From Streptomyces sp. AC550_RSS872 (GTDB lineage: Bacteria; Actinomycetota; Actinomycetes; Streptomycetales; Streptomycetaceae), in NCBI RefSeq assembly GCF_019049285.1, contig NZ_JAGMUL010000061.1, positions 1 to 41,558 on the forward strand: a stretch of 41,558 nucleotides of DNA. The letters run 5' to 3'. Below, in pieces: positions 1 to 7,061 of this stretch (the first letter of the stretch is position 1; each line of letters starts with the position of its first letter). A program made the translations under genes and the position numbers. The notes beneath the pieces are model-generated. The model had not been told where the DNA came from. It was given only the letters and a program-made list of their open reading frames with translations, and ran no database searches.

Positions 1-23
1 CCCCCATCCCCCCGCCCACCCTT

Positions 24-56
<33 letters not shown>

Positions 57-85
57 TGTCAGTGGCCCATGCCATGCTTGTCGCG

Positions 86-1075
86 ATGGCCAGGAAGAGT
101 GCGAACGACGACCCCCTCGCCCCCGTGACCCTCGCCGTGGGTCAGGAGGAGCTGCTGCTCGACCGTGCCGTGCGGGAGGTGGTGGTTGCCGCCCGGGCCG
201 CCGACGCCGACACGGATGTGCGGGAGCTGACCTCGGACCAGTTGCAGCCCGGCACGCTGGCGGAGTTGACCAGTCCCTCGCTGTTCGCGGAGCGCAAGGT
301 CGTGGTCGTGCGGGGTGCGCAGGATCTGTCGGCCGACACGATCAAGGACGTGACGGCGTATCTGGGGGCGCCCGCCGAGGAGATCACCCTCGTGCTGGTG
401 CATGCCGGTGGGGTCAAGGGCAAGAAGCTGCTCGACGCCGCGCGCAAGGCGGGGGCGCGGGAGGTGGAGTGCCCGAAGATGACCAAGCCGGCGGACCGGC
501 TGGCGTTCGTGCGGAGCGAGTTCCGGGCGACCGGGCGGTCCGCGACGCCGGAGGCCTGTCAGGCGCTGGTCGATGCCATCGGGAGCGATCTGCGGGAGCT
601 TGCGTCCGCGGTGAGTCAGCTGGTCGCGGATGTCGAGGGGACCATCGACGAGGCCGTGGTGGGGCGGTACTACACGGGCCGTGCCGAGGCGTCGAGCTTC
701 ACCGTGGCCGACCGGGCGGTCGAGGGGCGGGCCGCGGAGGCGCTGGAGGCACTGCGGTGGTCGTTGGCGACGGGCGTGGCGCCCGTCCTGATCACCAGTG
801 CGCTCGCCCAGGGCGTCCGGGCCATCGGGAAGCTCTCCTCCGCGCGCGGCGGCCGCCCCGCCGACCTGGCGCGTGAGCTCGGCATGCCGCCCTGGAAGAT
901 CGACCGCGTACGGCAGCAGATGCGCGGGTGGACGCCGGACGCAGTGGCGGTGGCGCTGCGGGCGGTCGCCGAGGCCGACGCCGGGGTGAAGGGCGGCGGG
1001 GACGACCCCGAGTACGCGTTGGAGAAGGCGGTCGTCACCATCGCACGCGCGGCTCGGTCCAGGGGGCGTTCCTAG
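86..1075 (+). CDS. holA: DNA polymerase III subunit delta
   Basis: The product (329 aa) is the delta subunit of the DNA polymerase III clamp loader, which opens the beta sliding clamp during chromosome replication. The sequence matches the HolA family along its length: an N-terminal segment with AVGQEELLLDRAV, a central KVVVVRGAQDL strand, and a C-terminal all-alpha collar-like region with ELGMPPWKIDRVR. Length is normal for actinobacteria. In-frame starts exist at GTG 62, ATG 74 and ATG 86. I chose ATG 86 because homologues begin near MARKSAND and because a CATGCT hexamer (73-78) lies 7 nt before it, as in a leaderless promoter. The neighbours rpsT and lepA are the usual actinobacterial context. 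Confidence 0.93.
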   Translation: MARKSANDDPLAPVTLAVGQEELLLDRAVREVVVAARAADADTDVRELTSDQLQPGTLAELTSPSLFAERKVVVVRGAQDLSADTIKDVTAYLGAPAEEITLVLVHAGGVKGKKLLDAARKAGAREVECPKMTKPADRLAFVRSEFRATGRSATPEACQALVDAIGSDLRELASAVSQLVADVEGTIDEAVVGRYYTGRAEASSFTVADRAVEGRAAEALEALRWSLATGVAPVLITSALAQGVRAIGKLSSARGGRPADLARELGMPPWKIDRVRQQMRGWTPDAVAVALRAVAEADAGVKGGGDDPEYALEKAVVTIARAARSRGRS

Positions 1076-1139
1076 GCCCTGCCATTGGAATCACGCCGCG
1101 TCGTCGGTCCGGCAGGCACCGCACCACCTCGGGCGACGT

Positions 1140-1178
1140 GGGCGTCCCGGAGCGATCCCCCTGCTCCAGAAGACGCCC
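1140..1178 (+). terminator. Hairpin downstream of holA
   Basis: GGGCGTC (1140-1146) pairs with GACGCCC (1172-1178), and inside it GGAGC (1149-1153) pairs with GCTCC (1163-1167). It lies 64 bases after the holA stop and has no T-tract, as is usual for terminators in high-GC actinomycetes. It could instead belong to the leader of the next gene. Confidence 0.4.
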
Positions 1179-1245
1179 CCAGGACAACAGGGGACAATCG
1201 GGCATATCAGTCGTACAGCGTCGGATTGGGAAGGTGGCGACCGTC

Positions 1246-1644
1246 ATGGCTGAACACCCGCACGCTGCTCTCGTCCGCAAGGGCTACGAAGCCTTTCAGC
1301 GCGGGGACATGGACACCCTGCGCGGAATGATGACCGGGGACTGTAAGCATCATGTGCCCGGTTCTCACCCGCTCTCGGGGGACTTCAAGGGGATCGACTC
1401 GATCCTCGACGGGTACTACGGCCGGCTCTACTCGGAGACGGGCGGGTCGTTCCGGGTCGAGCTGCGTGACATCTTCGTCGACGGCCGTGGGCACGCCGTG
1501 TCCGTGCACCGTTTCACCGCTGACCGAGGCTCCAAGCACATCGAGGAGAACGGCGGCATCGTCTTCCGGATCGTCGGCGACAAGATCACCGATCTCGACG
1601 AGTGTGTCGCCGACATCGACATGGCCAACGACTTCTGGTCGTGA
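1246..1644 (+). CDS. NTF2-like/SnoaL-type small protein
   Basis: A 132-residue protein of the NTF2-like (SnoaL/ketosteroid-isomerase-like) superfamily, a cone-shaped alpha+beta fold used for many small-molecule enzymes and binding proteins. The family shows in the N-terminal helix pattern (HAALVRKGYEAFQRGDMDTL), the central VPGSHPLSGDFKG segment and the C-terminal strands ending in DLDECVADIDMANDFW. Substrate and reaction cannot be read from the sequence. ATG 1246 is preceded by AAGGTG at 1231-1236. An in-frame GTG at 1234 is an alternative that would add four residues. The gene is convergent with rpsT, and a strong hairpin lies between them. Confidence 0.75.
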   Translation: MAEHPHAALVRKGYEAFQRGDMDTLRGMMTGDCKHHVPGSHPLSGDFKGIDSILDGYYGRLYSETGGSFRVELRDIFVDGRGHAVSVHRFTADRGSKHIEENGGIVFRIVGDKITDLDECVADIDMANDFWS

Positions 1645-1686
1645 CCCAGGCCTGGACGCGGACACGGATGTGGACGTGGGCATGGG

Positions 1687-1736
1687 CGAAGGCCCCGGCG
1701 CCCGCCCTGGGGAAGGGCGAGGCGCCGGGGCCTTCG
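1687..1736. terminator. Strong bidirectional hairpin between NTF2-like gene and rpsT
   Basis: A perfect 16-bp inverted repeat (1687-1702 with 1721-1736) encloses a further 6-bp stem (1703-1708 with 1714-1719) with a single bulged A. This is the most stable hairpin I noticed in the window. It lies 42 bases after the plus-strand NTF2-like gene and 123 bases beyond the 3' end of minus-strand rpsT, so it can end transcription from both sides. Confidence 0.75.
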
Positions 1737-1748
1737 GATCAAGCTGCT

Positions 1749-1790
1749 GGATCCGCACCCGCGTGGCGAACGCAGGCCGCGTGCGGATCC
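1749..1790. repeat. Inverted repeat with BamHI-like arms
   Basis: GGATCCGCAC (1749-1758) and GTGCGGATCC (1781-1790) form a perfect 10-bp inverted repeat with a 22-base loop, directly after the bidirectional terminator. It may be a second termination structure for rpsT. I see no tRNA or known small RNA here. Confidence 0.5.
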
Positions 1791-1859
1791 GGGGTGCCGG
1801 ACGGGAGCGGATGAGAGAGGGCCCGCTCGATTCCCTCCGGCGGTCAGATCAGAAAGGTG

Positions 1860-2126
1860 TCAGCCCTTGAGGGAGCCGACCTTCGAAGCAAGCGCCGACT
1901 TCTTGTTGGCGGCCTGGTTCTTGTGGATGACGCCCTTGGAGACGGCCTTGTCGAGCTGACGCGCGGCAGCGCGCTGGTACTCGGTGGCCTTCTCGACGTC
2001 ACCCGCGGCAGCGGCCTCACGGGCCTTGCGGATCGCGGTCTTCAGGGAGGACTTGACGGCCTTGTTGCGCAGCCGGGCCTTCTCGTTGGTCTTGATCCGC
2101 TTGATCTGGGACTTGATGTTCGCCAC
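1860..2126 (-). CDS. rpsT: 30S ribosomal protein S20
   Basis: An 88-residue, strongly basic, all-helical protein with the S20 signature: MANIKSQIKRIKTNEKARLRNKAVKS at the N-terminus and HKNQAANKKSALASKV at the C-terminus. S20 binds 16S rRNA early in assembly of the small subunit. Translation starts at GTG (2126-2124) with an AAAAGG Shine-Dalgarno about 8 nt upstream on the minus strand. The gene stands alone, diverges from lepA and converges with the NTF2-like gene. Length and sequence are normal, and the call is secure. Confidence 0.97.
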   Translation of the reverse strand: MANIKSQIKRIKTNEKARLRNKAVKSSLKTAIRKAREAAAAGDVEKATEYQRAAARQLDKAVSKGVIHKNQAANKKSALASKVGSLKG

Positions 2127-2245
2127 GAATGAGCCTTTTCAGGTTCAGGCACGGGGCCAGGAGCCTCACGAGGAGACCGGGTCCCGTACCAGGTGATTTC
2201 TTGAGGATGTGCCTCGCGCTGAGAGGGCATGAGACACAGCCACCC

Positions 2246-2275
2246 AGACTACCAGTGGGCCGGCGGACGGCCCAA
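2246..2275 (-). promoter_or_regulatory. Candidate rpsT promoter
   Basis: On the minus strand a TTGGGC (-35 like, 2275-2270) and a TAGTCT (-10 like, 2251-2246) are separated by 18 nt. Transcription would begin about 110 nt before the rpsT start, leaving a long leader. This is inferred only from hexamer similarity to the housekeeping sigma consensus. Confidence 0.4.
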
Positions 2276-2364
2276 AACGGTCCCCGGTCGCTGCCCGTGG
2301 GACCATGGAACCTACGTATCGATCCGACCCGAGGCATAAGGCGCCTCAAGAGACAGGACCCTGC

Positions 2365-4233
2365 GTGCCCGCGACCCCAAACAATGTGCCCGAGCCGAGC
2401 CGTACCGACCCGGCTCTGATCCGCAATTTCTGCATCATCGCGCACATCGACCACGGCAAGTCCACGCTCGCCGACCGGATGCTCCAGCTGACCGGTGTGG
2501 TCGAGCAGCGGCAGATGCGTGCTCAGTACCTCGACCGGATGGACATCGAGCGCGAGCGCGGCATCACGATCAAGTCCCAGGCGGTGCGGCTGCCGTGGGC
2601 TCCCACCCACGAACCCGGCAACACGCACATCCTCAACATGATCGACACCCCGGGGCACGTCGACTTCACCTACGAGGTCTCGCGGTCGCTCGCCGCCTGC
2701 GAGGGCACCATCCTCCTCGTCGACGCCGCCCAGGGCATCGAGGCCCAGACCCTCGCCAACCTCTACCTGGCGATGGAGAACGACCTCACGATCATCCCCG
2801 TACTGAACAAGATCGACCTGCCGGCCGCGCAGCCCGAGAAGTTCGCCGAGGAGCTCGCCAACCTGGTCGGCTGCGATCCGAGCGACGTGCTGCGGGTCTC
2901 CGCCAAGACGGGTGTCGGCGTCGACGCCCTGCTCGACCGGGTGGTCAAGGAGGTCCCCGCGCCGGTCGGCGTCAAGGACGCCCCCGCCCGCGCCATGATC
3001 TTCGACTCCGTCTACGACTCCTACCGGGGCGTGGTCACCTACGTCCGTGTCATCGACGGCCAGCTCAACAAGCGCGAGCGCATCAAGATGATGTCGACGG
3101 GTGCCACGCACGAGCTGCTGGAGATCGGGACGAACTCGCCCGAGATGCTGAGCGCCGACGGCCTCGGTGTCGGTGAGGTGGGTTACCTCATCACCGGCGT
3201 GAAGGACGTCCGCCAGTCCAAGGTCGGTGACACCGTCACCAGCCAGCAGAAGGGGGCGACGGAGGCCCTCGGCGGGTACAAGGACCCGAAGCCGATGGTC
3301 TTCTCCGGGCTCTATCCGCTGGACGGCTCCGACTACCCCGAGCTGCGCGAGGCCCTCGACAAGCTCCAGCTCAACGACGCCGCGCTGGTCTACGAGCCGG
3401 AGACCTCCGCCGCGCTCGGCTTCGGCTTCCGCGTCGGCTTCCTGGGGCTCCTGCACCTCGACGTGATCCGTGAGCGCCTGGAGCGCGAGTTCGGGCTCGA
3501 CCTGATCGCGACCGCGCCCAACGTGGTCTACCGGGTCGTGATGGAGGACGGCACCGAGCACACCGTCACCAACCCGAGCGAGTTCCCCGAGGGCAAGATC
3601 AACGAGGTGTACGAGCCCGTCGTACGCGCCACCATCCTCGCCCCGACCGAGTTCATCGGCTCGATCATGGAGCTGTGCCAGACCCGGCGCGGCACCCTGC
3701 TCGGTATGGACTACCTGTCCGAGGACCGGGTCGAGATCCGCTACACGCTGCCGCTCGCGGAGATCGTCTTCGACTTCTTCGACCAGCTGAAGTCCAAGAC
3801 CCGCGGCTACGCCTCGCTCGACTACGAGCCCACCGGCGAGCAGACCTCCAGCCTGGTCAAGGTCGACATCCTGCTGCACGGCGACAAGGTGGACGCCTTC
3901 TCCGCCATCACCCACAAGGACGCGGCCTACGCGTACGGCGTACGGCTCGTCGCCAAGCTGCGCGAGCTCATCCCGCGGCAGGCCTTCGAGGTGCCGATCC
4001 AGGCCGCCATCGGCTCCCGGGTGATCGCCCGCGAGACCATCCGCGCCATCCGCAAGGACGTCCTCGCCAAGTGCTACGGCGGCGACATCTCCCGTAAGCG
4101 CAAGCTGCTGGAGAAGCAGAAGGAAGGCAAGAAGCGGATGAAGATGGTGGGTTCCGTGGAGGTTCCGCAGGAGGCCTTCATCGCGGTGCTCTCCAGCGAT
4201 GACAGCGCGGGGTCGGGCAAGGGCAAGAAGTAA
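2365..4233 (+). CDS. lepA: Elongation factor 4 (ribosomal back-translocase GTPase)
   Basis: A 622-residue translational GTPase. EF4/LepA binds stalled or mistranslocated ribosomes and influences back-translocation and biogenesis. The G1 motif AHIDHGKST spans residues 26-34; RGITIKSQ (G2), DTPGHVDF (G3) and NKIDLPAA (G4) follow. Next come the EF-G-like domains, and the LepA-specific C-terminal domain ends in SRKRKLLEKQKEGKKRMK. GTG 2365 is chosen because an AGGA lies 6 nt before it and the predicted length equals the usual 622 residues. A longer frame from 2305 adds 20 residues unlike LepA. The gene diverges from rpsT across 238 bp. Confidence 0.97.
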   Translation: MPATPNNVPEPSRTDPALIRNFCIIAHIDHGKSTLADRMLQLTGVVEQRQMRAQYLDRMDIERERGITIKSQAVRLPWAPTHEPGNTHILNMIDTPGHVDFTYEVSRSLAACEGTILLVDAAQGIEAQTLANLYLAMENDLTIIPVLNKIDLPAAQPEKFAEELANLVGCDPSDVLRVSAKTGVGVDALLDRVVKEVPAPVGVKDAPARAMIFDSVYDSYRGVVTYVRVIDGQLNKRERIKMMSTGATHELLEIGTNSPEMLSADGLGVGEVGYLITGVKDVRQSKVGDTVTSQQKGATEALGGYKDPKPMVFSGLYPLDGSDYPELREALDKLQLNDAALVYEPETSAALGFGFRVGFLGLLHLDVIRERLEREFGLDLIATAPNVVYRVVMEDGTEHTVTNPSEFPEGKINEVYEPVVRATILAPTEFIGSIMELCQTRRGTLLGMDYLSEDRVEIRYTLPLAEIVFDFFDQLKSKTRGYASLDYEPTGEQTSSLVKVDILLHGDKVDAFSAITHKDAAYAYGVRLVAKLRELIPRQAFEVPIQAAIGSRVIARETIRAIRKDVLAKCYGGDISRKRKLLEKQKEGKKRMKMVGSVEVPQEAFIAVLSSDDSAGSGKGKK

Positions 4234-4251
4234 CCGCCGGTAACAGGCGGT
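4233..4251 (+). terminator. Short hairpin after lepA
   Basis: ACCGCC (4233-4238) and GGCGGT (4246-4251) form a 6-bp stem with a 7-base loop starting at the lepA stop codon. It is a weak terminator candidate. Confidence 0.35.
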
Positions 4252-4410
4252 GACCCGGCAAACCGGTGCAACAGGGGCTCGTCGTACGCAAGTGCGGCGG
4301 GCCTCTGCGCGTACGGGCTCGTACCGGCGGGACTCTCTGGTGGAAGTGACAGGCCGCGGACCCTTACGCGTCGGCCGGTCGGCCTTTACTCTGATCCCTG
4401 CTCGATAGTT

Positions 4411-4440
4411 ACTCGCGAGTTAAACAACGGCACGCGAGTG
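4411..4440. promoter_or_regulatory. Tandem palindromic operator candidate upstream of acyl-CoA synthetase
   Basis: ACTCGCGAGT (4411-4420) is a perfect 10-bp palindrome, and CACGCGAGTG (4431-4440) is a second, imperfect copy that shares CGCGAGT. Their centres are 20 bp apart, close to two helical turns. The pair lies 77-106 bases before the start of the acyl-CoA synthetase gene. It looks like a two-dimer repressor site, possibly of TetR type as often found before fatty-acid genes. The regulator itself is not identified. Confidence 0.55.
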
Positions 4441-4516
4441 AAGACCGCCGTAATGAGCCGGCCGCACCAGCCGGCTGTTGAGCCAGCCGCACAGTCGCGG
4501 GCCCCCGGAGGATGTC

Positions 4517-6391
4517 GTGAGCGACACACAGACACTGATCGAGAACCGTCCGCCGAGCGTGGCGGCCCTCTTCCTGGAGCGTGTGGCGGCCACACCGGAC
4601 GCCGAGGCATATCGCCATCCCGTGGCCCCGGTCTCGGGCGAGGGCCCGGACGACTGGAAGTCGCTGAGCTGGGCGCAGGCCGCCGAGCGGGTCTATGCCA
4701 TCGCGGCCGGGCTCATCGAGCTGGGGGTCCAGCCCGAACAGCGCGTCGCCCTCGCCTCCTCGACCCGGATCGAGTGGATACTGGCCGACCTGGGCATCAT
4801 GTGCGCCGGCGCGGCCACCACCACCGTCTATCCGCAGACCAACGCCGAGGAGTCGGCGTTCATCCTCTCCGACTCCGAGAGCCGGGTACTGATCGCCGAG
4901 GACGCGGCCCAGCTGGCCAAGGCGGTCGAGAAGCGCGCAGAGCTGCCGAACCTCACCCATGTCGTCGTCATCGACCCGGCCGGCGTCGAGACCGCCGACT
5001 GGATCCTCACCCTCGACGAGCTGGAGAAGCGCGGCGCGGCCCGGCTGGAGAAGGACCCGGAGCTGATCGAGCAGCGGGTCGGCGCGATCACCAGGGACCA
5101 GCTGGCCACCCTGATCTACACCTCCGGCACCACCGGCCGCCCCAAGGGCGTACGGCTGCCGCACGACAACTGGGCGTACATGGCGAAGGCCATCGCCGCG
5201 ACCGGCCTGGTCGGCCCGGACGACGTGCAGTACCTGTGGCTGCCGCTCGCGCACGTCTTCGGCAAGGTGCTCACCTCCGGGCAGATCGAGGTCGGTCACG
5301 TCACCGCCGTCGACGGCCGCGTCGACAAGATCATCGAGAATCTGCCGGTCGTGCAGCCGACGTACATGGCGGCCGTCCCGCGCATCTTCGAGAAGGTCTA
5401 CAACGGGGTGGCCGCCAAGGCCCGTGCGGCCGGCGGCGCCAAGTACAAGATCTTCCAGTGGGCCGCCGAGGTCTCCCGCGAGTACGCCAAGGTCACCCAG
5501 GAAAACTTCCGGCGCACCGGCACCCACTCCGCGCCCTTCGGCCTCGCCGCCAAGCACAAGGTCGCCGACACGCTCGTGTACGCCAAGATCCGCGAGGCCT
5601 TCGGCGGCAACCTGCGCGCCTGCGTCTCGGGCAGCGCCGCGCTCGCCCCCGAGATCGGCTACTTCTTCGCGGGTGCCGGCATCCACATCCTCGAGGGCTA
5701 CGGCCTCACCGAGTCCTCGGCCGCGTCGTTCGTGAACCCGGGCGAGGCCTACCGCACCGGCACGGTCGGCAAGCCGCTGCCCGGCACGGAGGTGCGTATC
5801 GCGGACGACGGGGAGATCCTGCTGCGCGGCCCCGGCATCATGGAGGGCTACCACGGGCTGCCCGACAAGACCGCCGAGGTGCTGGAGTCGGACGGCTGGT
5901 TCCACACCGGTGACATCGGTGAGCTGTCGCCCGACGGGTACCTGCGTATCACCGATCGCAAGAAGGACCTGATCAAAACGTCGGGCGGCAAGTACATCGC
6001 GCCGGCCGAGGTCGAGGGGCAGTTCAAGGCGGTGTGCCCGTACGTCTCCAACATCCTGGTGCACGGCGCCGACCGGAACTTCTGCACGGCGCTGATCGCG
6101 CTGGACGAGGTCGCGATTGTCGCCTGGGCCGAGGAGAACGGGCTCTCCGGGAAGTCGTACGCGGAGATCGTGGCGGCGCCGCAGACGGTCGAGATGGTCG
6201 ACGGGTATGTGAAGAAGCTCAACGAGGGGCTTCAGAAGTGGCAGACCATCAAGAAGTTCCGGTTGCTGCCCCGGGATCTCGATGTGGAGCACGGGGAGAT
6301 CACGCCGAGTCTGAAGTTGAAGCGGCCGGTTGTGGAGCGGGAGTACAAGGGGCTTATTGAGGAGATGTACGCCGGTACGCGGGAGGCGTAG
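4517..6391 (+). CDS. Long-chain fatty-acid--CoA ligase (AMP-forming)
   Basis: A 624-residue member of the ANL superfamily, closest in appearance to FadD15-like long-chain acyl-CoA synthetases. It activates a fatty acid with ATP to the acyl-adenylate and transfers it to CoA, in the cytoplasm or at the membrane. Visible motifs are the phosphate-binding loop YTSGTTGRPKG (201-211), GYGLTES (394-400), TGD (Asp466), and a C-terminal ITDRKKDLIKTSGGKYIAP hinge with the lysine-bearing C-domain after it. GTG 4517 has GGAGG 5 nt upstream (4507-4511). The codons of the last 300 bases are less C-rich than the rest. A tandem palindrome upstream suggests repressor control. Chain-length preference is not readable. 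Confidence 0.9.
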   Translation: MSDTQTLIENRPPSVAALFLERVAATPDAEAYRHPVAPVSGEGPDDWKSLSWAQAAERVYAIAAGLIELGVQPEQRVALASSTRIEWILADLGIMCAGAATTTVYPQTNAEESAFILSDSESRVLIAEDAAQLAKAVEKRAELPNLTHVVVIDPAGVETADWILTLDELEKRGAARLEKDPELIEQRVGAITRDQLATLIYTSGTTGRPKGVRLPHDNWAYMAKAIAATGLVGPDDVQYLWLPLAHVFGKVLTSGQIEVGHVTAVDGRVDKIIENLPVVQPTYMAAVPRIFEKVYNGVAAKARAAGGAKYKIFQWAAEVSREYAKVTQENFRRTGTHSAPFGLAAKHKVADTLVYAKIREAFGGNLRACVSGSAALAPEIGYFFAGAGIHILEGYGLTESSAASFVNPGEAYRTGTVGKPLPGTEVRIADDGEILLRGPGIMEGYHGLPDKTAEVLESDGWFHTGDIGELSPDGYLRITDRKKDLIKTSGGKYIAPAEVEGQFKAVCPYVSNILVHGADRNFCTALIALDEVAIVAWAEENGLSGKSYAEIVAAPQTVEMVDGYVKKLNEGLQKWQTIKKFRLLPRDLDVEHGEITPSLKLKRPVVEREYKGLIEEMYAGTREA

Positions 6392-6429
6392 CGCCGTAGG
6401 GGAGGGTGGCGGGGACTGCTGGCGGCTGC

Positions 6430-6469
6430 GGGTGGTACGTGGTTGCTCGCGCAGTTCCCCGCGCCCCTT
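6430..6469 (-). repeat. Dispersed intergenic repeat family 1, copy 1
   Basis: On the minus strand this reads as the element whose core is GGGGCGCGGGGAACTGCGCG, followed by a CCACG and a CACCCGCA block. It shares 23 consecutive bases at the core with the copy at 25501-25545. The element begins 13 bases after the stop codon of the receiver gene and has that gene's orientation. It is not coding. Confidence 0.7.
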
Positions 6470-6482
6470 GGGGTTGGTCGGC

Positions 6483-7049
6483 TCACCCTTTGCCGATAAG
6501 TCGACGTATCTCGTGGACCCTTGCGCGGAGGTCCGTCAGGTCCGGGGGGACGTCATCGGAGAGTCGCTCCTCAAGGGATGCCACCTGCGCACTCAGCTCC
6601 TTGCTGTGGACGTGCTCGCGGCTCAGCAGGTGCTCCAACTGCCTGTTCTTGCGGTACAGGTCCAGGAAAACCGTCACCTTCGCGCGTAACACCCACGGAT
6701 CGAACGGCTTGGTCAAGTAGTCCGCGGCGCCGGTCGCGTAGCCGCGGAAGGCATAGGCCGGCTCGTCCTCCGCGCCGGTCAGGAAGATGATCGGGACGTC
6801 CTTGGTCTGGTCGAGCCGTTTGATGTTGGTGGCGGTCTCGAAGCCGTCCATGCCCGGCATGCGGACATCGAGCAGGACCAGGGCGAAGCGTTGCCGGAGC
6901 AGCGCCTTCATCGCCTCCTCGCCCGAACGCGCGCGGACGAGCGGTTCGTTGAGGGACCCCAGGACGGCCTCCAGCGCGATCAGGTTGTCCTCCATGTCGT
7001 CGACCAGGAGGATGCCGGCACGCTCGTCGGTCGTTGCCTCAGCGCTCAT
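6483..7049 (-). CDS. Stand-alone response regulator with coiled-coil tail
   Basis: A 188-residue protein: a receiver domain (about residues 11-130), then a charged helical tail (about 132-188) likely to form a coiled coil, with no DNA-binding domain. The phosphoacceptor is Asp61 in LLDVRMPGMDG. The acidic pair is Asp17-Asp18, and the conserved Thr and Lys are in IFLTGAEDE and YLTKPFD. It lies 12 nt downstream of the hybrid kinase on the same strand and is very probably its output or a phosphorelay intermediate. The arrangement resembles the OsaA/OsaB osmoadaptation pair of S. coelicolor. That resemblance is from memory of family architecture and is not established here. Confidence 0.88.
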   Translation of the reverse strand: MSAEATTDERAGILLVDDMEDNLIALEAVLGSLNEPLVRARSGEEAMKALLRQRFALVLLDVRMPGMDGFETATNIKRLDQTKDVPIIFLTGAEDEPAYAFRGYATGAADYLTKPFDPWVLRAKVTVFLDLYRKNRQLEHLLSREHVHSKELSAQVASLEERLSDDVPPDLTDLRARVHEIRRLIGKG

Positions 7050-7061
7050 GATGAAGTGGCC

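Noticed and set aside
1820..1850. A CTCGATTCC stretch resembling a tRNA T-loop near rpsT
   Set aside because: The loop lacks the TTC and a matching T-stem, and no acceptor, D or anticodon arm can be paired around it.
2150..2364. A hidden gene or riboswitch in the rpsT-lepA gap
   Set aside because: Only short inverted repeats such as GGTCCC/GGGACC are seen, with no recognisable aptamer or coding pattern.
2017..3915. Long minus-strand open frame across lepA
   Set aside because: It is the high-GC shadow of lepA. Its low-complexity composition and lack of any family motif show no real gene.
4409..6292. Long minus-strand open frame across the acyl-CoA synthetase gene
   Set aside because: It is an antisense shadow with repeated Arg/Gly/Asp-rich text and no recognisable domain.
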